Source: a bacterium HR39
GTDB taxonomy: Bacteria; Pseudomonadota; Alphaproteobacteria; Geminicoccales; Geminicoccaceae
NCBI GenBank assembly: GCA_002898955.1
Contig: BEIP01000107.1
Coordinates: forward strand, 1 to 5,901
Reading direction: 5' to 3'
DNA length: 5,901 nt
Part shown: one piece after another, positions 1 to 5,901 of the stretch
Numbering within the stretch: the stretch's first letter is position 1
Layout of the letters: each line of letters begins with the position of its first letter
The notes under the pieces: model-generated
Seen by the model: only the letters and a program-made list of their open reading frames with translations
Databases searched by the model: none
What the model was told of the DNA's origin: nothing
Position numbers and translations under genes: made by a program

Positions 1-170
1 AGCATGTACTCCTGGCCGCGGCCCGGGGTCTAGCTGGTCTTGCAGGCGACGGTGCAGGTCTGGCAGGCGATGCACTTGTTGAGATCCATCACCATCGCGA
101 ACTGCTTCTGCGGCCGCTCGTGCTCGTAGGGATAGGGCACGTCGCGGCGGATCTGCCAGTTCCACGGCAT
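1..170 (-). pseudogene. Iron-sulfur beta subunit of type II DMSO-reductase-family enzyme; partial, with in-frame TAG
   Basis: This is the 5' part of the electron-transfer subunit, which would carry electrons between the alpha-subunit Mo site and a heme or membrane partner through four FeS clusters. The ATG at 170 lies 13 bp after the alpha stop and has a Shine-Dalgarno stretch GGGAGAG (183-177) six bases upstream, so the two genes are an operon. The product opens [20 protein letters not shown] and has the first cluster motif C33-x2-C36-x2-C39-x3-C43 inside [14 protein letters not shown]. Codon 47 is TAG (32-30). The frame then continues TPGRGQEYM to the edge. Relatives read approximately CKTTWTSGKGQEYM here, so TAG sits on the conserved Trp and is one G-to-A change from TGG. 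The family has no signal peptide of its own and is exported with alpha. As written the product is a 46-residue fragment; a sequencing error is the alternative. Family assignment is strong; functional status is uncertain. Confidence 0.8.
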
Positions 171-183
171 GACGGGCTCTCCC

Positions 184-3100
184 TCATTCCGTCTTCACGT
201 AGCCGGCGCGCACGTAACGCTGGAGCTGCGGCGCGGGACGCGAGGGCCGCAGGCCGAGCGCCACCGGCCGCCACAGGCCGCGACCGCCGTCGCCGCCGTC
301 CTCCACCTTGACGATCCGGCCCATGGCCTCGCGCGGCGCGCCGATCGCCCCGTGGACGTCGATGGCGAAGCCCTTGCCCAGGGCCTGGCCCATGAGGTTC
401 TTGCGCACCAGCGTGTCGGTGAGCAGCGTCGGCTTGAGCCAGCTCCGCGTCACGCTCTGGTGGCTGCCGCTCCTGTAGAGCGACTGGTAGTTGGTCGCCG
501 GATTGCGCGCGAGACCGTTGGCGTTGACCTGGGTGCCGCGCACCGTGCCGTGCGAGGAGCCGTACATGTTGAACCAGATCTTCGCCACGCCGGGCGGCGT
601 GTTGTTGGAGGCCCGCGCCCGGATCAGCATGCGCGCGACGCGGTAGTCGTCCGGCCGGTCCTCGAAGCCGACGAAGGGCCGGTCCTGCGGGTCGGCGTCC
701 ACCCACACGTAGTCGCCGTCGGCGATGCCCAGCTCCTCGAGGTCCTTCGGATTGACGTCGATGTAGGCCTCGGAGACGAAGGGCTTGCGCCGGTCGTGAC
801 GATAGATGTCGCCGAAGGGCCCGAACAGCAGCACGGTGATGTCGGTATCGCCCGTGGTGGTGTGGGCCGCGTGCCGGTATTTCGGCGTGTGGACGATGTG
901 GGTGGCGCCGAAGCTCTCGACCAGCGGATGCCTGGTCCGCTCCAGCTCTTCCGGCGGCACGAAGACGTTGCGGGCCTGCCGCAGCTCGGTGTTCCGCAGC
1001 GCCTCCTCGGGATCGACGCCGTAGTCCTCCGGGCGCTTGGGCGCGTGCAGCGCGTGCGGGCGCGCCACGATGACGTTCGGCGCCCGGTGGGTGGAGTCGA
1101 CCGCCTCGCGGTGCACCGGCAGGTTCTCGCCGGCGTCCACGAATTCCGGCTCCTCCCGGTAGAACTCGAGCCGCCCGCTCTTGGTGTACCAGGGCCTGTG
1201 CTCGAGCGTCTGGTCCATGCCCACGTACTTCGGATAGCTGCGGGTCATGATCAGGCTCGGCACGCCCCGCTGCGCCTTCTCGGCGATCTCCTCGAGCCGG
1301 TAGCCGCGCAGGTTGGACGAGGCGTCGATCACCCGCTGCGTGTACACTTCCGGCCGACCCTCGATCACGAAGCGCCAGTACTCCCGGAAGCGCGGATCGC
1401 CGGTCAGCTCCGACAGCCGCGTCGCCACCAAGGCGAAGGTCTCGGTGTCGTTGCGGGTGTCGAAGAACCGCCGGTGTCCGGTCTTCGGCCAGACGTAGAC
1501 GAACGGGTTGGTCACCGAACCGGCGATGTCCCAGTACTTGTTCTCGTTCCAGGCATCCACGCCCAGCACGATGTCGGAGTACTCGCAGGTGAGCGACCAC
1601 CACCACTCGTTGGTGACGATCATCTCGATCTTGGGCAACGTGTTCATGATGATGTTGTATTTCCACTTGGCGTTGCCCAGAGCCGAGTTCGCGTCGACGA
1701 ACCAGATCGCCTTGGTCGGGGTGGGCATGTGGGTCTTTCCGGTGAGCACGTGCTCGCCCACCACCAGCGGATGGTCGTCGTGCGAGTAGAAGTGGGCCGA
1801 CTCGCCGCGCCAGTAGAACCTGACGCGGGCCGGCCTCGCCGGATCCGTCTCGATGTCGAAGGGATTCTCGGCGAGGTACTGTCCCGCGCCGTTGAACAGA
1901 GGAAGGCGGAAGTTGCCGGCATAGGATCCGATGTTGCCGGAGAGATGGCCGACGTTGTCGGTCAGGGCGCAGACCAGGTACATGGCGCGGTCCTTGAGGT
2001 CCGCGTGCTGGTACTGGTTGACGCCCATGCCTTGGGTGAGCTTCGTCTGGCGCGGATGCGCCGCGATCAGCCGCGCGAGCCGCTCGATCTGCGCCGCCGG
2101 CAGACCGGTGATCTTCTCCGCGAGCTCCGGACGGTAGTTCTGTTCGAAGAACTCGAGGTAGACGTCGAACAGCGGCCGCACCTCCACCTTCCGGCCATCT
2201 ACCGTCTCCACCTCGAAGCGTCCTTCGAGCGCCGGCTCGATGCCGAGCATCTGGAAGTCGACACCCACGTGGTCGCGGCTGATGATCTTCGGGGCGTTCG
2301 CGTGGCTGTCCCAGACGACGTAGTCGTCGATGTCCTGCTCGCGCAGCGCACGCGGAATGTACTGCCTGTCCTGCTTGAAGAACGGCGGCAGCTTCGCGCC
2401 GGGATCGAACACCTCGGCCTTGCGCAGCTCAAGCGGCCGGTGGTCCGGCACGATGTCGCGCGCGCGCAGCAGCTGCCGGTTGTCCATGCGCACCAGCAGC
2501 GGCATGTCGGTGAAGCTCACCACGTAGTCCTTCTGGTAGAGCTTCTCCTTCATGATCACGTAGGCCAGCGACAGGGCCAGCGCCGTGTCGGTGGCGGTGC
2601 GCACGATGAAGACCTCGTCGGCCGCGCGCGCCGTGGGCGAGTAGTCGTTGGAGATCAGGACCACGTGGCTGCCCTTGATGCGGGCCTCGGTCAGCCAGTG
2701 GGAGTCGGGCATCTTGGTGGTGAAGGGGTTCATGCCCCACAGGACGATGAGCTTCGAATACTCCCACAGGCAGAGATCGAAGTCGGTGTTTTGCTGGCCC
2801 GTCACCATGGGATGGCCGGGCGCGAGGTCGGTGTGGAAGGCGTAGTTGTCCCAGCCGCGCCCGCCGAGCGCCGTGTCCGCATCCGTGCCGCGGATGTGGG
2901 AATCGAGCAGGGCCATCATGTTGGCCATGCGGTAGGGCGAGGTGTAGCGGGTCACCGCCAGGAACGGCATGGAGCCGCGGAACTTGAGGACCTGGGTGCC
3001 GGCCCCGTTCATCGCGTCCAGCATGGCCGGATGGTAATGGCCCTGCCGCTCCAGCCGCCGGCGGCCCTCGTCACCGGAGTAGGTGGTGGCGATGTCGATG

Positions 3101-3264
3101 TACGCCTTGGCGATGATGTCGGCCACCTCGTCCCAAGTGACCTGCAGCCAGTCGTCCTGGCCGCGGCGGAAGTATTCGGCCGGAGGCCTGCCCGTCTCGG
3201 GATCGCGCGGGAAGCCGGCGCGGTACCACTCGTAGAAGCCCCTGCGCACCATCGGCCCGTGCAC
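184..3264 (-). CDS. Molybdopterin oxidoreductase alpha subunit, type II DMSO reductase family (NarG-like); main open frame lacking a normal N-terminus
   Basis: This is the catalytic subunit of a bis-MGD molybdenum enzyme in the NarG/PcrA/SerA/DdhA/EbdA group, expected to be periplasmic. The 1026-codon frame runs from GTG 3264 to TGA 184-186. Residue 1 is not a natural start: homology continues upstream through two TGA codons. Visible landmarks are [18 protein letters not shown] (about 37-54, the usual WDEA-type segment), GTQVLKFRG (about 89-97), and [12 protein letters not shown] (141-152). D146 in that last segment aligns with the Asp that ligates Mo in NarG and Pcr[15 protein letters not shown] (185-198) and [11 protein letters not shown] (251-261) are typical of the family. 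[18 protein letters not shown] lies near 550, and the C-terminal molybdopterin dinucleotide-binding domain starts near 780 with [16 protein letters not shown]. No frame lesion occurs in the body. The substrate (nitrate, oxyhalide, selenate, sulfide or hydrocarbon) cannot be assigned. If translated from GTG 3264 the protein would lack the Tat signal and FS0 cluster. A GAGG lies ten bases upstream of that GTG, but it is weak. Confidence 0.85.
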   Translation of the reverse strand: MHGPMVRRGFYEWYRAGFPRDPETGRPPAEYFRRGQDDWLQVTWDEVADIIAKAYIDIATTYSGDEGRRRLERQGHYHPAMLDAMNGAGTQVLKFRGSMPFLAVTRYTSPYRMANMMALLDSHIRGTDADTALGGRGWDNYAFHTDLAPGHPMVTGQQNTDFDLCLWEYSKLIVLWGMNPFTTKMPDSHWLTEARIKGSHVVLISNDYSPTARAADEVFIVRTATDTALALSLAYVIMKEKLYQKDYVVSFTDMPLLVRMDNRQLLRARDIVPDHRPLELRKAEVFDPGAKLPPFFKQDRQYIPRALREQDIDDYVVWDSHANAPKIISRDHVGVDFQMLGIEPALEGRFEVETVDGRKVEVRPLFDVYLEFFEQNYRPELAEKITGLPAAQIERLARLIAAHPRQTKLTQGMGVNQYQHADLKDRAMYLVCALTDNVGHLSGNIGSYAGNFRLPLFNGAGQYLAENPFDIETDPARPARVRFYWRGESAHFYSHDDHPLVVGEHVLTGKTHMPTPTKAIWFVDANSALGNAKWKYNIIMNTLPKIEMIVTNEWWWSLTCEYSDIVLGVDAWNENKYWDIAGSVTNPFVYVWPKTGHRRFFDTRNDTETFALVATRLSELTGDPRFREYWRFVIEGRPEVYTQRVIDASSNLRGYRLEEIAEKAQRGVPSLIMTRSYPKYVGMDQTLEHRPWYTKSGRLEFYREEPEFVDAGENLPVHREAVDSTHRAPNVIVARPHALHAPKRPEDYGVDPEEALRNTELRQARNVFVPPEELERTRHPLVESFGATHIVHTPKYRHAAHTTTGDTDITVLLFGPFGDIYRHDRRKPFVSEAYIDVNPKDLEELGIADGDYVWVDADPQDRPFVGFEDRPDDYRVARMLIRARASNNTPPGVAKIWFNMYGSSHGTVRGTQVNANGLARNPATNYQSLYRSGSHQSVTRSWLKPTLLTDTLVRKNLMGQALGKGFAIDVHGAIGAPREAMGRIVKVEDGGDGGRGLWRPVALGLRPSRPAPQLQRYVRAGYVKTE

Positions 3265-3657
3265 CCGGCGATCGCCTCAGAAGCGCCACATGAGCGCGAG
3301 GCCCTCGTTGCGTCAGCGCGGCTCCCAGCGGTGCGAGGCCTTCGGACCGTGGATGTCCGTCGCCTCGCCGAAGCCGCAGGTCGGCTCGATGCGGGCGATC
3401 ACGCCGTTCCCGACGTGGGCGCGCGGCAGAGAGGTGTGGGTGTCGTCGGGCGCGCAGAGCAGGGTGAAGGCCGATTCGGAGCGGTCGATGTCGCGGTAGG
3501 GCCCCTCCCGGTTGCGGTCGGGATGGTGGGGACGGGATCCTCCACCGCCACCACAGGTTCGAACACCTGCAGCGCCAGCGCGCGGCCGGAGAAGGCCGCC
3601 GGTGACAGGCCGGCACCGTGGGCGAGGACCTGCCGGCGCGAGACGGCCCTGACGCAC
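3265..3657 (-). pseudogene. Broken N-terminal coding region of the alpha subunit (Tat signal plus FS0 iron-sulfur region)
   Basis: Homology to the alpha N-terminus is readable here but split over two frames. In one frame a twin-arginine motif, SRRQVL (3641 downwards), is followed by a hydrophobic stretch and QVFEPVVAVEDPV. After the four-base run at 3528-3531 the homology moves to another frame, HPDRNREGPYRDIDRSES, then FTLLCAPDDTHTSL, NGVIARIEPTCG and KASHRWEPR. Restoring one C in the run joins these as VEDPVPHHPDRN. TGA codons interrupt at 3315-3313 and 3279-3277, and the second feeds directly into the intact body. In related enzymes I recall a Cys about eight residues after the first (CAPNDTHxC) and another in the PRxCxKG motif. 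Here these are Ser (3432-3430) and Arg (3312-3310). A GTG at 3657 with GGGAGG (3666-3661) is the best start, but it is one base out of frame with SRRQVL. A recent pseudogene fits best; local sequence errors could explain part of it. Confidence 0.75.
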
Positions 3658-3677
3658 TCTCCTCCCTCGACGCACGC

Positions 3678-3697
3678 CGTCCCCGGACCCGGGGGCG
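3678..3697. repeat. Short GC-rich inverted repeat in the divergent intergenic gap
   Basis: Bases 3678-3685 pair with 3690-3697 as an 8-bp stem including one G-T wobble, around a GACC loop. It lies between the two divergent genes, 12 bases upstream of the GGGAGG preceding the alpha gene. There is no T-run on either side, so it is not an intrinsic terminator. It could be an operator or a leader hairpin, but such stems arise by chance at this GC content. Confidence 0.3.
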
Positions 3698-3709
3698 AGG
3701 GCGGGCGGG

Positions 3710-3738
3710 TTGACACGGATCGACGACGGCCATCCTGT
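3710..3738 (+). promoter_or_regulatory. Candidate sigma-70-type promoter for the SNase-like/M48 operon
   Basis: A perfect -35 hexamer TTGACA occupies 3710-3715, rare in DNA this rich in GC. The -10 region is weak: candidates are CATCCT (3731-3736, 15-bp spacer) and TCCTGT (3733-3738, 17-bp spacer). Transcription would start near 3745, shortly before the GTG at 3770. The position argues against using the in-frame TTG at 3710 as a start codon, since that TTG is part of the hexamer. Confidence 0.4.
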
Positions 3739-3759
3739 CGCAGGGAACCCGCGCCGCGC

Positions 3760-3763
3760 GGAG
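3760..3763 (+). promoter_or_regulatory. Shine-Dalgarno site that decides the GTG start at 3770
   Basis: GGAG lies six bases before GTG 3770. That GTG is immediately followed by codons for a clean signal peptide (MDPLRPLPVLALLSALLAGA). The in-frame TTG at 3710 has no comparable site and would add 20 hydrophilic residues in front of the signal peptide. Confidence 0.6.
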
Positions 3764-3769
3764 CCGCAG

Positions 3770-4453
3770 GTGGATCCGCTCCGTCCCCTCCCCGTCCTCG
3801 CCCTCCTCTCGGCCCTGCTCGCCGGCGCCGCCGCGGCGATGCCGGCCGTTCCGGTGCCGCCCGACGGGCTGCGCCTCGCCGATGGCCGCGAGCTGGCACT
3901 TCCGGGGCTGGTGCTGGACGCGCGGACCTGTGCGGGCCCGTTCGACATCGAGCCGGGGCCGGTGCGCGGCGAGGACCGCCACGGACGGCTGCTGGCCGCG
4001 GCGCGGCTCGCCGGTGACGGCGATCTCGTCCGCCATCTGGTCGAGACGGGCTGTGCGCTGGTGGATCCCACCGTGCTGCCGCGGCGCCTCGCCGAGCGGC
4101 TCCTGTTCGTCGAACGGCAGGCGGAGCGGCGCCGGCGCGGTCTGTGGCGCGATCCCCCGGTGGAGGACGCCGCGCGGCTGCGCGAGGACGGTCTGCGCTT
4201 CGCGCTGGTCGAAGGCCGGGTGCGCCACGTGGGTCGGACCGGCAGCTACGTCTACCTCGACTTCGGGAAGGACCGGCGGCGCGATCTCTCACTGCGGCTC
4301 GAGCCCGCGGTGCAGAAGGAGCTCTTCGCCGACGGCGCCAAGCCCGCCGATCTGGTGGGGCACCGGGTGCGGGCGCGGGGCTGGATCCTGCGGCAGAACG
4401 GGCCCATGATCCACGTCACCACGGTGCTCCAGCTCGAGATCGCCCCGCCATGA
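3770..4453 (+). CDS. Secreted thermonuclease-like (SNase-fold) protein with conserved C-terminal domain
   Basis: The product is 227 aa from GTG 3770, exported by a Sec-type signal peptide (hydrophobic 8-23, AAAA before MPAVPVPP). Residues about 33-130 resemble the thermonuclease family: DGLRLADGRELALPGL, then GEDRHGRLLAAARL (68-80), LVETGCALVDP (90-100) and an end helix ERQAERRRRGLW (115-126) like the AR..GLW end of SNase domains. The central part is shorter than usual. I do not see the VRLxGIDAPE segment that supplies catalytic Arg and Glu in staphylococcal nuclease, although the R in DRHGR could match the second catalytic Arg. Nuclease activity is therefore doubtful. Residues about 143-224 (FALVEGRVRHVGRTGSYVYL, RARGW, NGPMIHV) form a second, beta-rich domain that I recall on thermonuclease-family proteins of alphaproteobacteria. 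The stop overlaps the next ATG (ATGA), so the pair is translationally coupled. The reading frame is intact. Confidence 0.75.
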   Translation: MDPLRPLPVLALLSALLAGAAAAMPAVPVPPDGLRLADGRELALPGLVLDARTCAGPFDIEPGPVRGEDRHGRLLAAARLAGDGDLVRHLVETGCALVDPTVLPRRLAERLLFVERQAERRRRGLWRDPPVEDAARLREDGLRFALVEGRVRHVGRTGSYVYLDFGKDRRRDLSLRLEPAVQKELFADGAKPADLVGHRVRARGWILRQNGPMIHVTTVLQLEIAPP

Positions 4454-5901
4454 GGCGGCTTCCCGCCCTCGTCGCCGCGCTCGTCGTCCTCCTGCCGCTC
4501 GCCGCCTGCGAGCCGGTGCACAATCCCGCCCGCGGCACCACGGAATACTCCATGGTGAGCCCGGCCGAGGAGCGGGCGATGGGCGCGCGCGAGCACCCGA
4601 AGGTCCTCGGGCAGTTCGGCGGCGCCTACGACGACCCGGCCTTCTCCGACTACGTGGCGCGCATCGGACTGCGGGTGGCGGCGGCCTCCGACATCCCGGA
4701 CGAGCTCTTCACCTTCACGGTGCTGGATTCGCCGGTGGTCAACGCCTTCGCCCTTCCCGGCGGCTATGTCTACGTCACCCGCGGGCTCCTCGCGCTCGCC
4801 GGCGACGAGGCGGAGGTGGCGGCGGTGCTGGCCCACGAGATCGGCCACGTGGCGGCGCGCCACGGTCCCGAACGGCAGCAGACGGCGCTCGGGGCGCAGC
4901 TCGGCGCGGCGGCCGCCACCCTGCTGGGTGCCATCCTGCTGGGCGACGAGGCGGCCGATCTGGTGGCGCAGATCGCCGGCCTCGGCACGGCCGCCTGGGT
5001 GGCCGGCTATTCGCGCGAGCAGGAGCGCGAGGCCGACCGGCTGGCGGTGCGCTATCTGGTCCGCGCCGGCTACGACCCGGCGGCGCTCGCCCGCATCCTC
5101 TCCGCCCTCGAGGAGTGGGACGGGCTGCGCGCGGAGCTGGGCGGGCGCGGCGGCGCGCGGATGCCGGAGTTCCTCTCGACCCATCCGCGCACGCCGGAGC
5201 GCATCCAGGCAGCCCTGCGCCTCGCGGCGGCCGCCCCGCCCGGCGAGCGGCGGTCCGATCCCTGGCTCGATCGCCTGGACGGGCTCGTCTTCGGCGACTC
5301 GCCGAAGCAGGGCTGGGCCGAGGGCCGCACCTTCCTCCACCCCGACCTCGGCTTCGCCTTCACCGTCCCGCCCGGCTTTTCCATCGACAACCGCCCCGAT
5401 GCGGTGGTGGCCGGGGGGCCGGATGGAGAGGTGCTGGTCTTCGACCTCGCCCCGGCCGGCGCGCCGCCCGATCCCGCGCTGGTGGTCCGGCGCGAGCTGG
5501 AAGGTGTCCCCCACGGCCGGATCCGCCGCCTCGAGACCGCCCGCGGCTTCGATGGGGCCTTCGCGCCGCTGCGCACCCGCCGTGCGGAAGGCTGGATGGC
5601 GGCCCTGCGCGACCGGGACCGGGTCTACCGCTTCCTGCTGATCGCCCCGGCCCCCGTGGCGCCTTCGCGCGCGATGCTGCTGGACGTGCTCGACTCCTTC
5701 CGCCACCTCTCTCCCGCCGAGCGGCGCGAGCTGCGGGTGCGGGTGATCCGGGTGGTGCCGGTGCCGCCGGCGGGCGCCCGGGCGCTCGTCTCCCGCATGG
5801 CGGTGGAGCGGCTGCCGGAGCGCCATCTGTTCGTCCTGAACGGCCGGCGCGATCTCGCCGACTTCCGCCCGGGCGAGCGGGTGAAGACCGTCGGCACCCG
5901 G
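4450..5901 (+). CDS. M48-family zinc metalloprotease, outer-membrane-type lipoprotein (3' end off window)
   Basis: Translation from ATG 4450 stays open for 484 codons to the window edge without a stop. The N-terminus is a lipoprotein signal, MRRLPALVAALVV then LPLAAC, with C20 as the lipidated residue. The peptidase domain spans about 45-260. It includes FALPGGYVYVTRGLL, the zinc motif HEIGH (H129, catalytic E130, H133) and SREQEREADRLA, where E194 is the likely third zinc ligand. A small hydrophobic stretch (about 145-187) separates them. STHPRTPERI near 240 is another M48 hallmark. Residues about 290-420 form a separate region (FTVPPGF, then YRFLLIAP). The tail, with LNGRRDLADFRPGERVKTV, resembles the end of a LysM-like repeat, so only a few residues are probably missing. 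The likely role is envelope protein quality control, as for BepA and LoiP, but no TPR repeats are visible. The gene is coupled to the upstream SNase-like gene by ATGA, and only a weak GAG lies upstream. Confidence 0.9.
   Translation, partial: MRRLPALVAALVVLLPLAACEPVHNPARGTTEYSMVSPAEERAMGAREHPKVLGQFGGAYDDPAFSDYVARIGLRVAAASDIPDELFTFTVLDSPVVNAFALPGGYVYVTRGLLALAGDEAEVAAVLAHEIGHVAARHGPERQQTALGAQLGAAAATLLGAILLGDEAADLVAQIAGLGTAAWVAGYSREQEREADRLAVRYLVRAGYDPAALARILSALEEWDGLRAELGGRGGARMPEFLSTHPRTPERIQAALRLAAAAPPGERRSDPWLDRLDGLVFGDSPKQGWAEGRTFLHPDLGFAFTVPPGFSIDNRPDAVVAGGPDGEVLVFDLAPAGAPPDPALVVRRELEGVPHGRIRRLETARGFDGAFAPLRTRRAEGWMAALRDRDRVYRFLLIAPAPVAPSRAMLLDVLDSFRHLSPAERRELRVRVIRVVPVPPAGARALVSRMAVERLPERHLFVLNGRRDLADFRPGERVKTVGTR

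Noticed and set aside
3267..3276. Ten-base palindrome GGCGATCGCC
   Set aside because: It lies inside the alpha coding homology (GDR codons) and is a common word in GC-rich genomes; no partner copies seen.
3277..3315. UGA recoding (Sec or Trp) as the explanation for the alpha stops
   Set aside because: Trp is TGG elsewhere, the complete genes end with TGA, the 1026-codon body has no internal TGA, and adjacent cluster residues are also lost. A recoded enzyme is not supported.
3710..3712. TTG as start codon of the SNase-like protein
   Set aside because: It is part of a TTGACA -35 box, has no ribosome site and would bury the signal peptide behind 20 extra residues; GTG 3770 is better.
169..4017. 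Plus-strand open frame of 1282 codons antisense to the whole alpha gene
   Set aside because: Its composition is rich in Arg, Val, Gly, Asp and His with no recognisable domain. It mirrors a well-supported minus-strand gene and continues into the SNase-like gene in the wrong frame. Long antisense frames are expected with GC-rich third positions.
3399..4292. Minus-strand open frames extending far upstream of the alpha N-terminus
   Set aside because: Only the stretch from about 3657 downwards shows family homology (SRRQVL, VFEPVVAVEDPV). The rest is antisense to the SNase-like gene.
4252..5826. Minus-strand open frame of 524 codons antisense to the M48 gene
   Set aside because: It is low-complexity Arg/Gly/Ala/His-rich sequence, opposite a frame with HEIGH and a lipobox; a GC-bias shadow.

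Overview
The window is very GC-rich and almost fully coding. It resembles a proteobacterial chromosome; an alphaproteobacterial, Rhodospirillales-like source is my guess from the GC content and the look of the right-hand gene pair, not a measured assignment. It holds two divergent gene sets separated by about 110 bp.

Left, minus strand (about 3657 to 1): an operon for a type II DMSO-reductase-family molybdoenzyme (the group that includes NarG, PcrA/ClrA, SerA, DdhA and EbdA). The catalytic alpha subunit comes first. The iron-sulfur beta subunit follows after 13 bp and leaves the window at its left edge. The alpha body is one clean frame of 1026 codons with a recognisable molybdenum-ligand region and C-terminal cofactor-binding domain. 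Its expected N-terminus (Tat signal, then FS0 [4Fe-4S] region) is still readable upstream but is broken: a one-base frame change in a homopolymer, two in-frame TGA codons, and two expected cluster cysteines replaced. The beta gene also has an in-frame TAG, at codon 47, where relatives have Trp just after the first four-cysteine cluster motif. As written, the sequence cannot make a standard exported alpha-beta enzyme. The simplest readings are a recently decayed operon or base-call errors in the source sequence.

Right, plus strand (3770 to 5901): an intact pair joined by an ATGA overlap. The first gene encodes a small secreted protein with a degenerate thermonuclease (SNase-like) region and a C-terminal domain. 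The second encodes an M48-family zinc metalloprotease lipoprotein (HEIGH) that runs off the right edge. The pair has a good Shine-Dalgarno site and a perfect TTGACA -35 box. It looks like an envelope-associated unit unrelated to the molybdoenzyme.

I found no RNA genes, mobile elements or CRISPR arrays. The clearest anomaly is the concentration of disabling changes at the alpha N-terminus and in the beta subunit, while the 3-kb alpha body is untouched.
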